This document shows, piece by piece, positions 31,841 to 39,030 of a stretch of DNA of 39,220 bases; within the stretch, counting starts at the first letter, position 1, and every line of letters starts with the position of its first letter. The notes beneath the pieces were generated by a model. That model saw only the letters and a list, made by a program, of their open reading frames with translations. It was not told where the DNA came from and did no database searches. The translations under genes were made by a program, and so were the position numbers. Source of the stretch: JBHOQX01 sp042408595 (lineage in GTDB: Bacteria; Chloroflexota; Chloroflexia; Chloroflexales; Roseiflexaceae); assembly GCA_042408595.1 (NCBI GenBank), contig JBHOQX010000035.1, forward strand, positions 1 to 39,220, given 5' to 3'.

Positions 31841-32419
31841 CTATGCGTCGCCAACGATTTTCTCGAACGCCCCACGCAGCTTGTCCATCCCTAGACGCAG
31901 GCGGGTATGCACCGTGCCAAGCGGCACCCCGAGCCGCGCCGCGGCCTCGCGCCGCGTCAGGCCGCCCCAGAAGATCAGCTCGATCACCTCGCGCTGGGCT
32001 GGCGGCAGGGCCGCAAGCGATTCGCGGATCTCGCCGCGCAGCAGGGCATCGTCCAGCCCTGGCTCGTCCGCCGCGAGCGCCGCGAGCTGCGCTTCGGGCG
32101 CCTCGCGCCGCCGGTGTTGCCCGCGCCGCCCGCGCAGCTCGTCGATCGCCCGGTGGTGCGTGATCGCCAGCAGCCACGACTGGAGGCTGCCGCGCTCCGG
32201 GCGGTAGCGGTCGATGCTCCGCCAGCAGCGCACGAAGACGTCCTGCGTCACCTCTTCGGCCGCGCCGGAGTCGCCGAGCACGCGCAGCGCGACCGCGTAA
32301 ACCGTGCGGCCGTAGCGGTCGTAGAGCAGCGCCGCCCCGGCGCCGGGCTGCTCGCGCAGCAGCCGCACCAGGTGGTCGTCGTCGGATCGATCGGGCGCGC
32401 TAGCGGGGGGTTGGTCCAC
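31841..32419 (-). CDS. ECF-type RNA polymerase sigma factor
   Basis: Start set at GTG 32419 (first residues M/V-DQPPASAPDR), since it follows AAGGAATGGGAGC and removes an implausible N-terminal extension. 192 residues. Region 2: LLYDRYGRTVYAVALRVLGD, then EEVTQDVFVRCWRSIDRY and SWLLAITHHRAIDELRGRR. Region 4: LAALPPAQREVIELIFWGGL and EAAARLGVPLGTVHTRLRLG, the helix-turn-helix that reads the -35 box. No region 3, as usual for ECF factors. It forms a pair with the anti-sigma gene downstream. Targets are unknown; polysaccharide or envelope genes nearby are plausible. Confidence 0.9.
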   Translation of the reverse strand: MDQPPASAPDRSDDDHLVRLLREQPGAGAALLYDRYGRTVYAVALRVLGDSGAAEEVTQDVFVRCWRSIDRYRPERGSLQSWLLAITHHRAIDELRGRRGQHRRREAPEAQLAALAADEPGLDDALLRGEIRESLAALPPAQREVIELIFWGGLTRREAAARLGVPLGTVHTRLRLGMDKLRGAFEKIVGDA

Positions 32420-32811
32420 GCTCCCATTCCTTCGCTCAGACTGCCGCGCACATTGTAGCACGCCGCCAGCGGCTGAACGACAGCCAGGCAGCCGGACGGA
32501 AGGGCCCTTGGGGCAGCGCAGGATCGCTCGTGGGGGTCGGCGGCCCGCCACGTTCCCCACCGGAGCGTCTCCCGCGGGGCCAGGGACTCTCGCCACGATC
32601 CAAAGATGTCGCCTGGCAAGTCCTCGTTGCAGACAGCTTCTTGGTGTCGGAGCCGGGTGGGCGCCGCGACGCCTCTCCGTGGCCTGTGAACCGCTCACAA
32701 TCCGATAAAACTCTTTACAAAGCGGCGAAAATCGGGTATGATGCGGCCCGTACGGATGTTCGCCCGCAGAGCAGGTTTCCCGTGCGCCAACCCTCCCCCG
32801 ATCCATCCGCC
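32420..32811. other. Divergent intergenic region, sigma factor / glycosyltransferase
   Basis: 392 bases. 32521-32572 carries a copy of the repeat seen at 26130-26183. 32600-32700 shows nothing recognisable. The plus-strand promoter at 32714-32742 is the clear signal. The long upstream extension open on the minus strand has no domain similarity and is treated as non-coding. Confidence 0.45.
32714..32742 (+). promoter_or_regulatory. Sigma-70-type promoter of the glycosyltransferase/CHAT unit
   Basis: TTTACA (32714-32719), 17-base spacer, TATGAT (32737-32742). It lies 70 bases before ATG 32812. Confidence 0.65.
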
Positions 32812-34158
32812 ATGCGCGTCGCCATGCTGGCGCGTGTCGTCTTTCCGTTGCACGGCTTCGGCGGGATCGAGCGCCACGTCTTTCACCTCGTCACCCACCT
32901 GGCGCGCCTTGGCGTGCGGGTGACGCTGTATGTGCAGCCGCCGACCGAGGATGAGCGACGAACGACGAAGGACGAAAGCAGCCCAGGCTCCGGCGAACAT
33001 CCCGGGGACGGCCGACGTTCGTCGCCCTCGCCCCGGCCTTCGTCCGGTGCTCCGCCCTCCGCCATCCACCGTCCGCCAGCTCTGCCCGGCGTCGAGCGTG
33101 TCCGCTTTCTGCGCTACGACTACACCTCGCCGCTGCTGCGGCCGAACTCGATCCTCGGGCGCCAGATCAATTACCCGTGGTACGCGTGGCGGCTTGGCCG
33201 TCTGGCCGCCGCCGCCGCGCGCCGCGGCGAGTTCGATGTCGTCCACGCCCAGGGACTCTGCGCCCTCGGCTATGGCTGGATTCGGAAGCGCGACCCGCTG
33301 CTGCGCAGTCTCCCGTTTATCGCCAACCCGCACGGCCTGGAGGAGTTCCGCACGCCGGATTGGCGCAAACGCGCCGCCTACCTGCCCTTCCGCCTGCTCT
33401 ACGCCTACGCCACGCGCACCGCCGACATCGCCATCGCTACCGACGCCTGCACCCAGGGCGACCTGCCGCGCTACCTCGGCGTCGATCCGCTGCGCGTGGC
33501 GGTCATTCCCAGCGCGATCGACGTGGAGGAGTGCCTGGCGTACCTTGACGAGCGCCTGCGCCGGGAGCTGCGCGAGCGCTTCCGCCTGCGGGCCTGGTCG
33601 CCGGTGCTGCTGAGTGTCGGGCGGCTGGAGCGCAACAAGGGCTTCCACGCGATGATCGCGGCGCTGGCCCGGCTGCGCGAGCGGCTGCCGCCCCGCTGGC
33701 GCTGGCTGGTCGTCGGCCAGGGGAGCGAGCGGGCCGCGCTGGAGGCACAGGCCGTCGACGCTGGCGTGGGCGACCATATCCTGTTCGTCGGGCGGCTGAG
33801 CGACGCGGAGCTGCATAATCTGTACGAGGAGGTCGATCTGGTCGTTCACCCGACGCTCTACGAGGGCTCATCGCTGGTGACGCTCGAGGGGATGATCCAC
33901 CGCAAGCCGGTGGTCGCCTCGGCCGCTGGCGGCATCCCGGACAAGGTGTTCGACGGGCGGAACGGCTACCTGGTCCGCCCGGGCGACGCTGCCGACCTGG
34001 CGGCGAAGATCGCTCGGGCGCTTGACGAGCGCGAGCGCTGGCCGGCCTGGGGCGAAGAGAGCGCGCGGATCGTTCGGAGCACGTTCGACTGGCCGGTCGT
34101 TGCCCGGCGCACGCTGGCCGAATACGAACGCATGGTTGCGGAGGCGCGACACGTATGA
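32812..34158 (+). CDS. GT4 glycosyltransferase with repeat-derived insertion
   Basis: ATG 32812 (MRVAMLARVVFP) chosen because the N-terminal strand and G-G-I-E motif (HGFGGIERHVFHL) follow directly, although no good ribosome-binding site is seen. 448 residues. GT-B: VVHAQGLCALGYGW, IANPHGLEEFRTPDW, VIPSAIDVEECL, LLSVGRLERNKGFHAMIAAL, HPTLYEGSSLVTLEGMIHR (E-x7-E-like). Residues 45-90 are a charged, low-complexity segment (EDERRTTKDE at its start), absent from the GT4 fold. It matches intergenic repeats of the window and would sit in a surface loop after the second strand. The stop overlaps the next start by 4 bases (ATGA), so it is coupled to the CHAT-deacetylase protein. Confidence 0.9.
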   Translation: MRVAMLARVVFPLHGFGGIERHVFHLVTHLARLGVRVTLYVQPPTEDERRTTKDESSPGSGEHPGDGRRSSPSPRPSSGAPPSAIHRPPALPGVERVRFLRYDYTSPLLRPNSILGRQINYPWYAWRLGRLAAAAARRGEFDVVHAQGLCALGYGWIRKRDPLLRSLPFIANPHGLEEFRTPDWRKRAAYLPFRLLYAYATRTADIAIATDACTQGDLPRYLGVDPLRVAVIPSAIDVEECLAYLDERLRRELRERFRLRAWSPVLLSVGRLERNKGFHAMIAALARLRERLPPRWRWLVVGQGSERAALEAQAVDAGVGDHILFVGRLSDAELHNLYEEVDLVVHPTLYEGSSLVTLEGMIHRKPVVASAAGGIPDKVFDGRNGYLVRPGDAADLAAKIARALDERERWPAWGEESARIVRSTFDWPVVARRTLAEYERMVAEARHV

Positions 34159-36398
34159 GCGAGCACGACGAGCTTGTTCCCTTCCAGATCGCGGTCGGCC
34201 CGCGGGTGCAGGATGGCGTCTACACGTTGCGGGCGGTCGCGCCGCAGCGGGAGGTGCGCGCCGAGCTTGCCCTTCCGCCAGCGCTGATCGAGCAGGCGCT
34301 GCGCAGCATTCAGCCCGACGCCGCTGCCAGCGACCTGGGGCGGCAGCTCGGGCAAACGCTGTTCGCCCCGCCGGTGCGCGAGCTGCTGCTGGCGACGGCC
34401 AGAAACGCCGGGCAGCGCGGCGCGCGCCTGCAACTCCAGCTCCAGATCGCCCCGCCGGAGGTTGCCGCCCTGCCCTGGGAATGGCTCTCGCTCGGGGCCA
34501 GCACCCCCTGGCGCCCCGCCATCCGCGACGACTACGCGCTGGTGCGGGTGAGCCGCCGCAACGGGCAGGCCGCGCCGCTGCCGGTCACCGGCCCGCTGCG
34601 CGTACTGGTCGCTGCGGCGCGCGGAGAGGAGCCGCAGGCTGACGCGCTCGAAGCGGCGCTGGCGGACGAGCTGCCCGCCGCGGCCCTGGAGATCGCGGTC
34701 GTGCGGAACGCCACGCCCCAGTCGCTCGAGAGCGCGCTGCGCCGCTTCCGGCCGCACATCCTGCACCTGGCTGCGCCGGCGGCGCAGACGACCCGCGGCG
34801 TGCCGCGCCTGCTGCTCGGCGCCGGCCTCGAAGCCTACGACCTGATGGCGATGCTGGAGGGCGCGCCAGAGGTCCGGCTGATCGTCCTGGCCGGCTCGCT
34901 CGGCGACACCGGCCGCGCCACCAACACCATTCCGCTGCTCGCCACGGCGCTGCTGAGCGAGACCGTGCCAGCCACTATCGCCTTCGCCGGGGGGCTGCCG
35001 CCGCGCCCGGCCGCGCGCTTCGCCGCCGCCTGTTACCGCGCGCTGGCCGCCGGCGCGCCGGTGGACCTGGCGGTGACGGCCGGCCGCCGCGCCCTGGCGG
35101 AGGGCGAGCGCGGCTGGGGCCTGCCGCAACTCCGCCTGGCGCCCGGCTGCGAGCACCTCTTCACCTTCCGCCAAGGCCGCGGCGCTTGGTTGCCATTGCC
35201 GCGCCGCAAAGGCCACGCCCGCACCGACGCCGCGCCGGTGGCCGAGCCGCCGCGCCGGGTGCCGCCGGCCATCCGGCAGGTGCGCGCCGATGGCGACCCA
35301 CCGCGCCGCGCCACCGTGCGCGCCGAACCGCTGGAGCGCCCCGCGCCGCGCCCGCGCCCACGCGGAAGCCCGGCCCCCCGCGCCGCCGCGCGCCCCGCCA
35401 CGACTGCACGCCGGGCCGCTCCGGCCCGCCCGCGCTGGCTCATGCCGGCCGTGCTCGCCGCGACGGCGCTGCTGGCGGTCATCATCGCGGGCAACCTGCT
35501 CAACCGGGGCACGGCCACGACCGCCGCACCCGCCGCCACGGCTGGCCTCGGCAGCGTCAGCATCGCGACCCTTGTGCCGACGATCCTCGCGCCCAGCCCG
35601 ACGCCCGCGCCCGGCCGGCCAGGCGATATCGCGCCGCCGCAGCGCTATACCACCTACCTGACGACCGCCGGCGATACGCTGGAGAGCGTCGCCGCCCGCA
35701 CCGGCAGCGATCCGGCGGCGATCGCCGCGCTGAACTTCTTGACGCCGGGCGAGTCGCTGCGGGTGGACCGGCCGCTGGTCATCCCGGTCTACCGGGAGGC
35801 CGCCGGCGCGCCGATCGCCCCGCTGATTATGCGCGGCAACCCGGCGACGCCGAATGTCGCGCTGACGTTCGATGTCGAACTGGACGACACCAGCCTGTAC
35901 GGCATTCTCGAGGTACTGCGGGCGCGCGGCATCAAGGCGACCTTCTTCTTTCCCGGGCGCTATGTCGAGACCTACCCGGACGCCGTGCGCGCCGCGGCGA
36001 AGGATGGCCACGAGCTCGGCAACCATTCGACGACCCACCCGTACTTCTCGCGGATCGGCCCGGACGGAGCCGTCGCCGAGCTTCAGCAGGAAGAGGACCT
36101 GATCAGACAGACGACCGGTCTGAGCAGCCGGCCCTACTTCCGCTTTCCCTACGGCGATTACACCGAAACAGTGCTCGCGATCGTCGCGCGCCAGGGCTAT
36201 GTCGCCGTCCACTGGAGCGCGGACGACCCCGCGATCGCGGGCTGGTTGGCGGGGGTGGCCGCCAACCCGGCGGATGGCTATGGCGGCATTCTGCTGATGC
36301 ACGGCCGCCCGGAGACGGTCGCGAACCTGCCCGGCTGGATCGATCAGCTTGAACAGCTGGGCCTGAAACCGACGACGTTGACTGAGACATTGAGATGA
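34155..36398 (+). CDS. CHAT-like domain - membrane helix - LysM - NodB deacetylase fusion
   Basis: ATG 34155 overlaps the previous stop; 747 residues. Residues ~5-335 follow the CHAT (caspase/separase-like) pattern: LPWEWLSLGASTPW, PLRVLVAAARGEEPQADALE, ALRRFRPHILHLAAPAA, RLIVLAGSLGDTGRATNTIP, ATALLSETVPATIAFAGGLP, AACYRALAAGAPVDLAVTAG. The catalytic His of the usual G-H-G is Pro208 and no Cys stands at the N-A-C position (about 246-248), so it looks inactive. A basic, Pro/Arg-rich linker (350-427) precedes a membrane helix at 428-449. A LysM repeat (about 497-545) and a NodB deacetylase domain follow (TFDVELDD, Asp573; GNHSTTH, His624/628; FRFPYG; ILLMHG, His716). Predicted topology: CHAT inside, LysM and deacetylase outside. 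It may link a cytoplasmic partner to wall or glycan deacetylation; the function is inferred. Confidence 0.85.
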   Translation: MSEHDELVPFQIAVGPRVQDGVYTLRAVAPQREVRAELALPPALIEQALRSIQPDAAASDLGRQLGQTLFAPPVRELLLATARNAGQRGARLQLQLQIAPPEVAALPWEWLSLGASTPWRPAIRDDYALVRVSRRNGQAAPLPVTGPLRVLVAAARGEEPQADALEAALADELPAAALEIAVVRNATPQSLESALRRFRPHILHLAAPAAQTTRGVPRLLLGAGLEAYDLMAMLEGAPEVRLIVLAGSLGDTGRATNTIPLLATALLSETVPATIAFAGGLPPRPAARFAAACYRALAAGAPVDLAVTAGRRALAEGERGWGLPQLRLAPGCEHLFTFRQGRGAWLPLPRRKGHARTDAAPVAEPPRRVPPAIRQVRADGDPPRRATVRAEPLERPAPRPRPRGSPAPRAAARPATTARRAAPARPRWLMPAVLAATALLAVIIAGNLLNRGTATTAAPAATAGLGSVSIATLVPTILAPSPTPAPGRPGDIAPPQRYTTYLTTAGDTLESVAARTGSDPAAIAALNFLTPGESLRVDRPLVIPVYREAAGAPIAPLIMRGNPATPNVALTFDVELDDTSLYGILEVLRARGIKATFFFPGRYVETYPDAVRAAAKDGHELGNHSTTHPYFSRIGPDGAVAELQQEEDLIRQTTGLSSRPYFRFPYGDYTETVLAIVARQGYVAVHWSADDPAIAGWLAGVAANPADGYGGILLMHGRPETVANLPGWIDQLEQLGLKPTTLTETLR

Positions 36399-36492
36399 GA
36401 GGCTGGCGGAAGGCGAGCGAGCTGTGCGGTGCACGCCGCGACGGTGCATTGCATGGGCCCGCGACCCCGCTCGCCTCGCCGCTGCGCACCCG
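36399..36492. other. Short intergenic region
   Basis: 94 bases between the CHAT-deacetylase stop and the transporter start. It carries inverted GGTGCAC/GTGCATTGCA-like motifs (36429-36457) but no convincing promoter or ribosome-binding site. Confidence 0.3.
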
Positions 36493-38295
36493 ATGCTCCC
36501 CGAACTGACCGGCGCGGAAATCTACCTGATGGCAGTGGTCGCCACAGCGTTCGGCCTGATCGTCAGCGGGCGGCTGCCGGCGGATGTCGTCGCGTTGCTG
36601 GTGCTACTGGCGCTCGGGCTCGGCGGCGTGGTCACCCCGGCGCAGGCGCTAGCCGGCTTCAGCAGCGCGGCGGTGATCACCATCGCCGCGTTGTATATCA
36701 TCAGCGCCGGGTTGGAGCGCACCGGCGCGGTCGCCTGGCTGGCCGACCGGCTGGCGCGGCTGAGCGGCCACACCGCGCCACGGATCGCCCTGGTCTTTAT
36801 GCTCGCCGGAGCGTTCCTCTCGTTGTTGATGAACAACATCGCCGCTGGGGCCGTGCTGCTCCCCGCCGCGGTGCGCGTCGCCCGCCAGTCGGACGTGCGC
36901 CCGTCGAAAGTGCTCATCCCGCTGGCCCACGGCACGCTGCTCGGCGGCATGGCGACACTCTTCACCACCGCCAACATTATCGTCAGCAGCAACCTGCAAC
37001 AGGCCGGATACCGGCCGCTCACGATGCTCGACTTTCTCCCCAGCGGCGGTATGACGCTGGCAGCCGGCGTGGCGTTTATGCTCGCCATCGGCCTGCGCCT
37101 GCTGCCGGACCGCGAGGCGCCCTACCACGTCGCCACCTCCGCCGATTTGCGCGCCACTTACCAGCTTGACGAGCGATTGTGGGAGGTGCGCGTCGCGCCG
37201 ACCTCGTCGCTGATCGGGCGCTCGCTGCGCGAGAGCGCCATCGGCGAGCGGCTCGGTGTGCAGGTGATGGGCATCTGGCACGGCGCGGAAGCGCGCATCC
37301 CCCCTGCACCATATGACGTGATCGACGCCGGCGACATCCTGCTTGTGCTTGGGCGCGAGGAGCGCGTGCGCCGCCTGGAAGCCGAGCGCGCCTTCATCGG
37401 GCGTGACGGGAGCAGCGGCCTGCCGCTGCGCCGCCAGGCGGTCGAGCTGACCGAAGTGATCATCGGGCCGCGCTCGCCGGCGATCGGCCAGACCCTGCGC
37501 GACCTGCGCTTCCGCAGCAAATATGGCCTGACCACCGTCGCGATCTGGCGCGGTGGGCGGGCCTACCGCACCGATGTCGGCAGCATGCCGCTGCAGGCCG
37601 GCGATGCGCTGCTGATGGTCGGCCCGCCGGAGCGGGTGCGCCAACTGGCGCAGGAGCCGGGCTTCATCCTGCTCACCCAGCCGCCGGCGATCGCGCCCGA
37701 CCGGGGCAAGGCGATCGCCGCGGCGCTGATCACGGCCGCCGCGGTCGGCGTGTCGGCCGGCGGCCTGATCCCTACCCCCGAAGCGATGCTGGCCGGCGCG
37801 GTAGCGATGGTGCTGGCCGGCTGTGTCGATATGGAGAACGCCTACCGTACCATCGAGTGGCGCGTGCTGTTCATCATCGCCGGCATGCTGCCGATCAGCA
37901 CCGCCATGCAGGCCACCGGGCTGGCCGGGCAGACCGGCGAGCTACTCGTCGGGCTGCTCGCGCCGCTCGGCCCGCTCGCCCTGGTCGCCGGCCTGTGGCT
38001 CTTCGCGATGCTGCTCACGCAACTGATCGGCGGGCAGGTCACCGCGCTCATCGCCGGGCCGATCGCGATCGCCACGGCGGCCCACGCCGGCGTCAACCCG
38101 CCCGCGGTGGCAGTCGCGGTCGCGATGGCCTGCTCCGCCGCGTTCCTGACCCCGCTGGCGCATCCGGTCAACCTGCTGGTGATGAGCCCCGGCGGCTATA
38201 CCTTCCGCGATTTCGTCCGCGTCGGCGGGTGGATGACCGTCGTGTGTTTCCTGGCGCTGCTGGTGGTGATGCCGCTGTTCTGGGGGGTGCGGTGA
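36493..38295 (+). CDS. SLC13/DASS-family transporter with two RCK_C (TrkA-C) domains
   Basis: ATG 36493 (MLPELTGAEIYL); the in-frame extension upstream has no membrane-protein character. 600 residues. Two hydrophobic halves: helices through residue 205 with MNNIAAGAVLLPAAV (113-127, the family's N-rich hairpin motif), and 400-600 with LLTQLIGGQVTALIAGP and AFLTPLAHPVNLLVM. Between them are two RCK_C domains (about 225-300 and 315-392; SSLIGRSLRE...DAGDILLVLG and SPAIGQTLRD...AGDALLMVG), which usually bind small ligands and regulate transport. Relatives move sulfate, phosphate, silicate or dicarboxylates with sodium; the substrate is not predictable here. Confidence 0.92.
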   Translation: MLPELTGAEIYLMAVVATAFGLIVSGRLPADVVALLVLLALGLGGVVTPAQALAGFSSAAVITIAALYIISAGLERTGAVAWLADRLARLSGHTAPRIALVFMLAGAFLSLLMNNIAAGAVLLPAAVRVARQSDVRPSKVLIPLAHGTLLGGMATLFTTANIIVSSNLQQAGYRPLTMLDFLPSGGMTLAAGVAFMLAIGLRLLPDREAPYHVATSADLRATYQLDERLWEVRVAPTSSLIGRSLRESAIGERLGVQVMGIWHGAEARIPPAPYDVIDAGDILLVLGREERVRRLEAERAFIGRDGSSGLPLRRQAVELTEVIIGPRSPAIGQTLRDLRFRSKYGLTTVAIWRGGRAYRTDVGSMPLQAGDALLMVGPPERVRQLAQEPGFILLTQPPAIAPDRGKAIAAALITAAAVGVSAGGLIPTPEAMLAGAVAMVLAGCVDMENAYRTIEWRVLFIIAGMLPISTAMQATGLAGQTGELLVGLLAPLGPLALVAGLWLFAMLLTQLIGGQVTALIAGPIAIATAAHAGVNPPAVAVAVAMACSAAFLTPLAHPVNLLVMSPGGYTFRDFVRVGGWMTVVCFLALLVVMPLFWGVR

Positions 38296-38545
38296 GAGCG
38301 TGACCAGGTGGCACAGCGACAAGGTGATGCAGGGATACGATCATGAGGATCACGGTTTCATTCGGGTCTGGGCCTCACCCTCGCCGCGGGCGCGACTCCC
38401 CCGCTCCGATCACCATGGGAGTGGGAGCCGGGGATGAGGGCCGGAGACCGGATCTAGTGCCCTAACAATCATGAGCGCTTCCGTGCCGCGTCAGGGCAGA
38501 TTGCATTCGCCCACAGCACCCATCTTATCGCCGCCGCACTAAATA
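38296..38545. repeat. Intergenic region with two repeat types
   Basis: 38299-38332 is a degenerate GTGACAAGGTG-type tandem repeat, related to 27877-27895. 38373-38440 is a long imperfect palindrome, CCTCACCC...CTCCCCCGCTCC / GGGAGTGGGAG...GGGATGAGGG, related to 18744-18796 and 4112-4140. It could serve as terminator between the convergent genes. Confidence 0.55.
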
Positions 38546-39030
38546 TCAATCGAGATCGTATGTCTCGGCGAAATACCGCGCTATAAGCCGGCTGCGGTTC
38601 CGCACGTCGAGCTTGGCATAGATGCGCCTGAGATGCGCCTCGACCGTGTCCTCGGTGATCACCAACGCCCGGGCGACCTGCCGGTTACTCAACCCACGCA
38701 CAACCTGCTCGACCACGTTACACTCCTGCGGGGTCAGTCCCCAGCGCGCGGGGATCGACGGCGGCTTTGGCTGAAACTGTGGCGCGAACACCACAGCAAC
38801 GGTTCCATCCGCGCTGGCCGGCGACGCCTGAATGCGCAATACCCCTCTGGGCGTCGGCACGGCAATGCTCGCCAGCCCGCGGCGCTCCTCACCAGCACGC
38901 ACCCCTGCAACAACCGCCTAGATAACGCTCGGCAGCTGGCGCTCCGCCGATATCCCGGCATCCTGTAGAACATTGAGCCAGGATTCTGCCGCAGGCGTCG
39001 CCCACTGCACACGTCCGTCCGGCGCGAGCA
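38546..39030 (-). pseudogene. LuxR-type regulator, interrupted by a stop codon and an insertion sequence
   Basis: The C-terminal 60 residues are a clear LuxR/NarL helix-turn-helix: WGLTPQECNVVEQVVRGLSN, RQVARALVITEDTVEAHLRR, IYAKLDVRNRSRLIARYF. Upstream in the same frame is an in-frame TAG (38918-38920). Before it the frame continues as LAPDGRVQWATPAAESWLNV and LQDAGISAERQLPSVI, a PAS-like segment, up to 39030, where the insertion element begins at CTAA. The 5' half of the gene is therefore cut off. A GTG at 38900-38902 could start a short DNA-binding fragment, but no ribosome-binding site supports it. The original role would be a signal-responsive transcription regulator. Confidence 0.8.

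Noticed and set aside
32420..32806. N-terminal extension of the ECF sigma factor
   Set aside because: Sequence before the GTG at 32419 has no sigma-factor similarity and contains a dispersed repeat; a ribosome-binding site supports the shorter form.
34155..36398. CHAT protein as part of a type III-E-like CRISPR or gasdermin defence system
   Set aside because: No CRISPR array, Cas protein or gasdermin lies in the window, the catalytic residues are missing, and the partner genes concern glycans.
33966..36449. Long antisense open frame over the CHAT-deacetylase gene
   Set aside because: No recognisable motif and it mirrors the codon structure of the sense gene.
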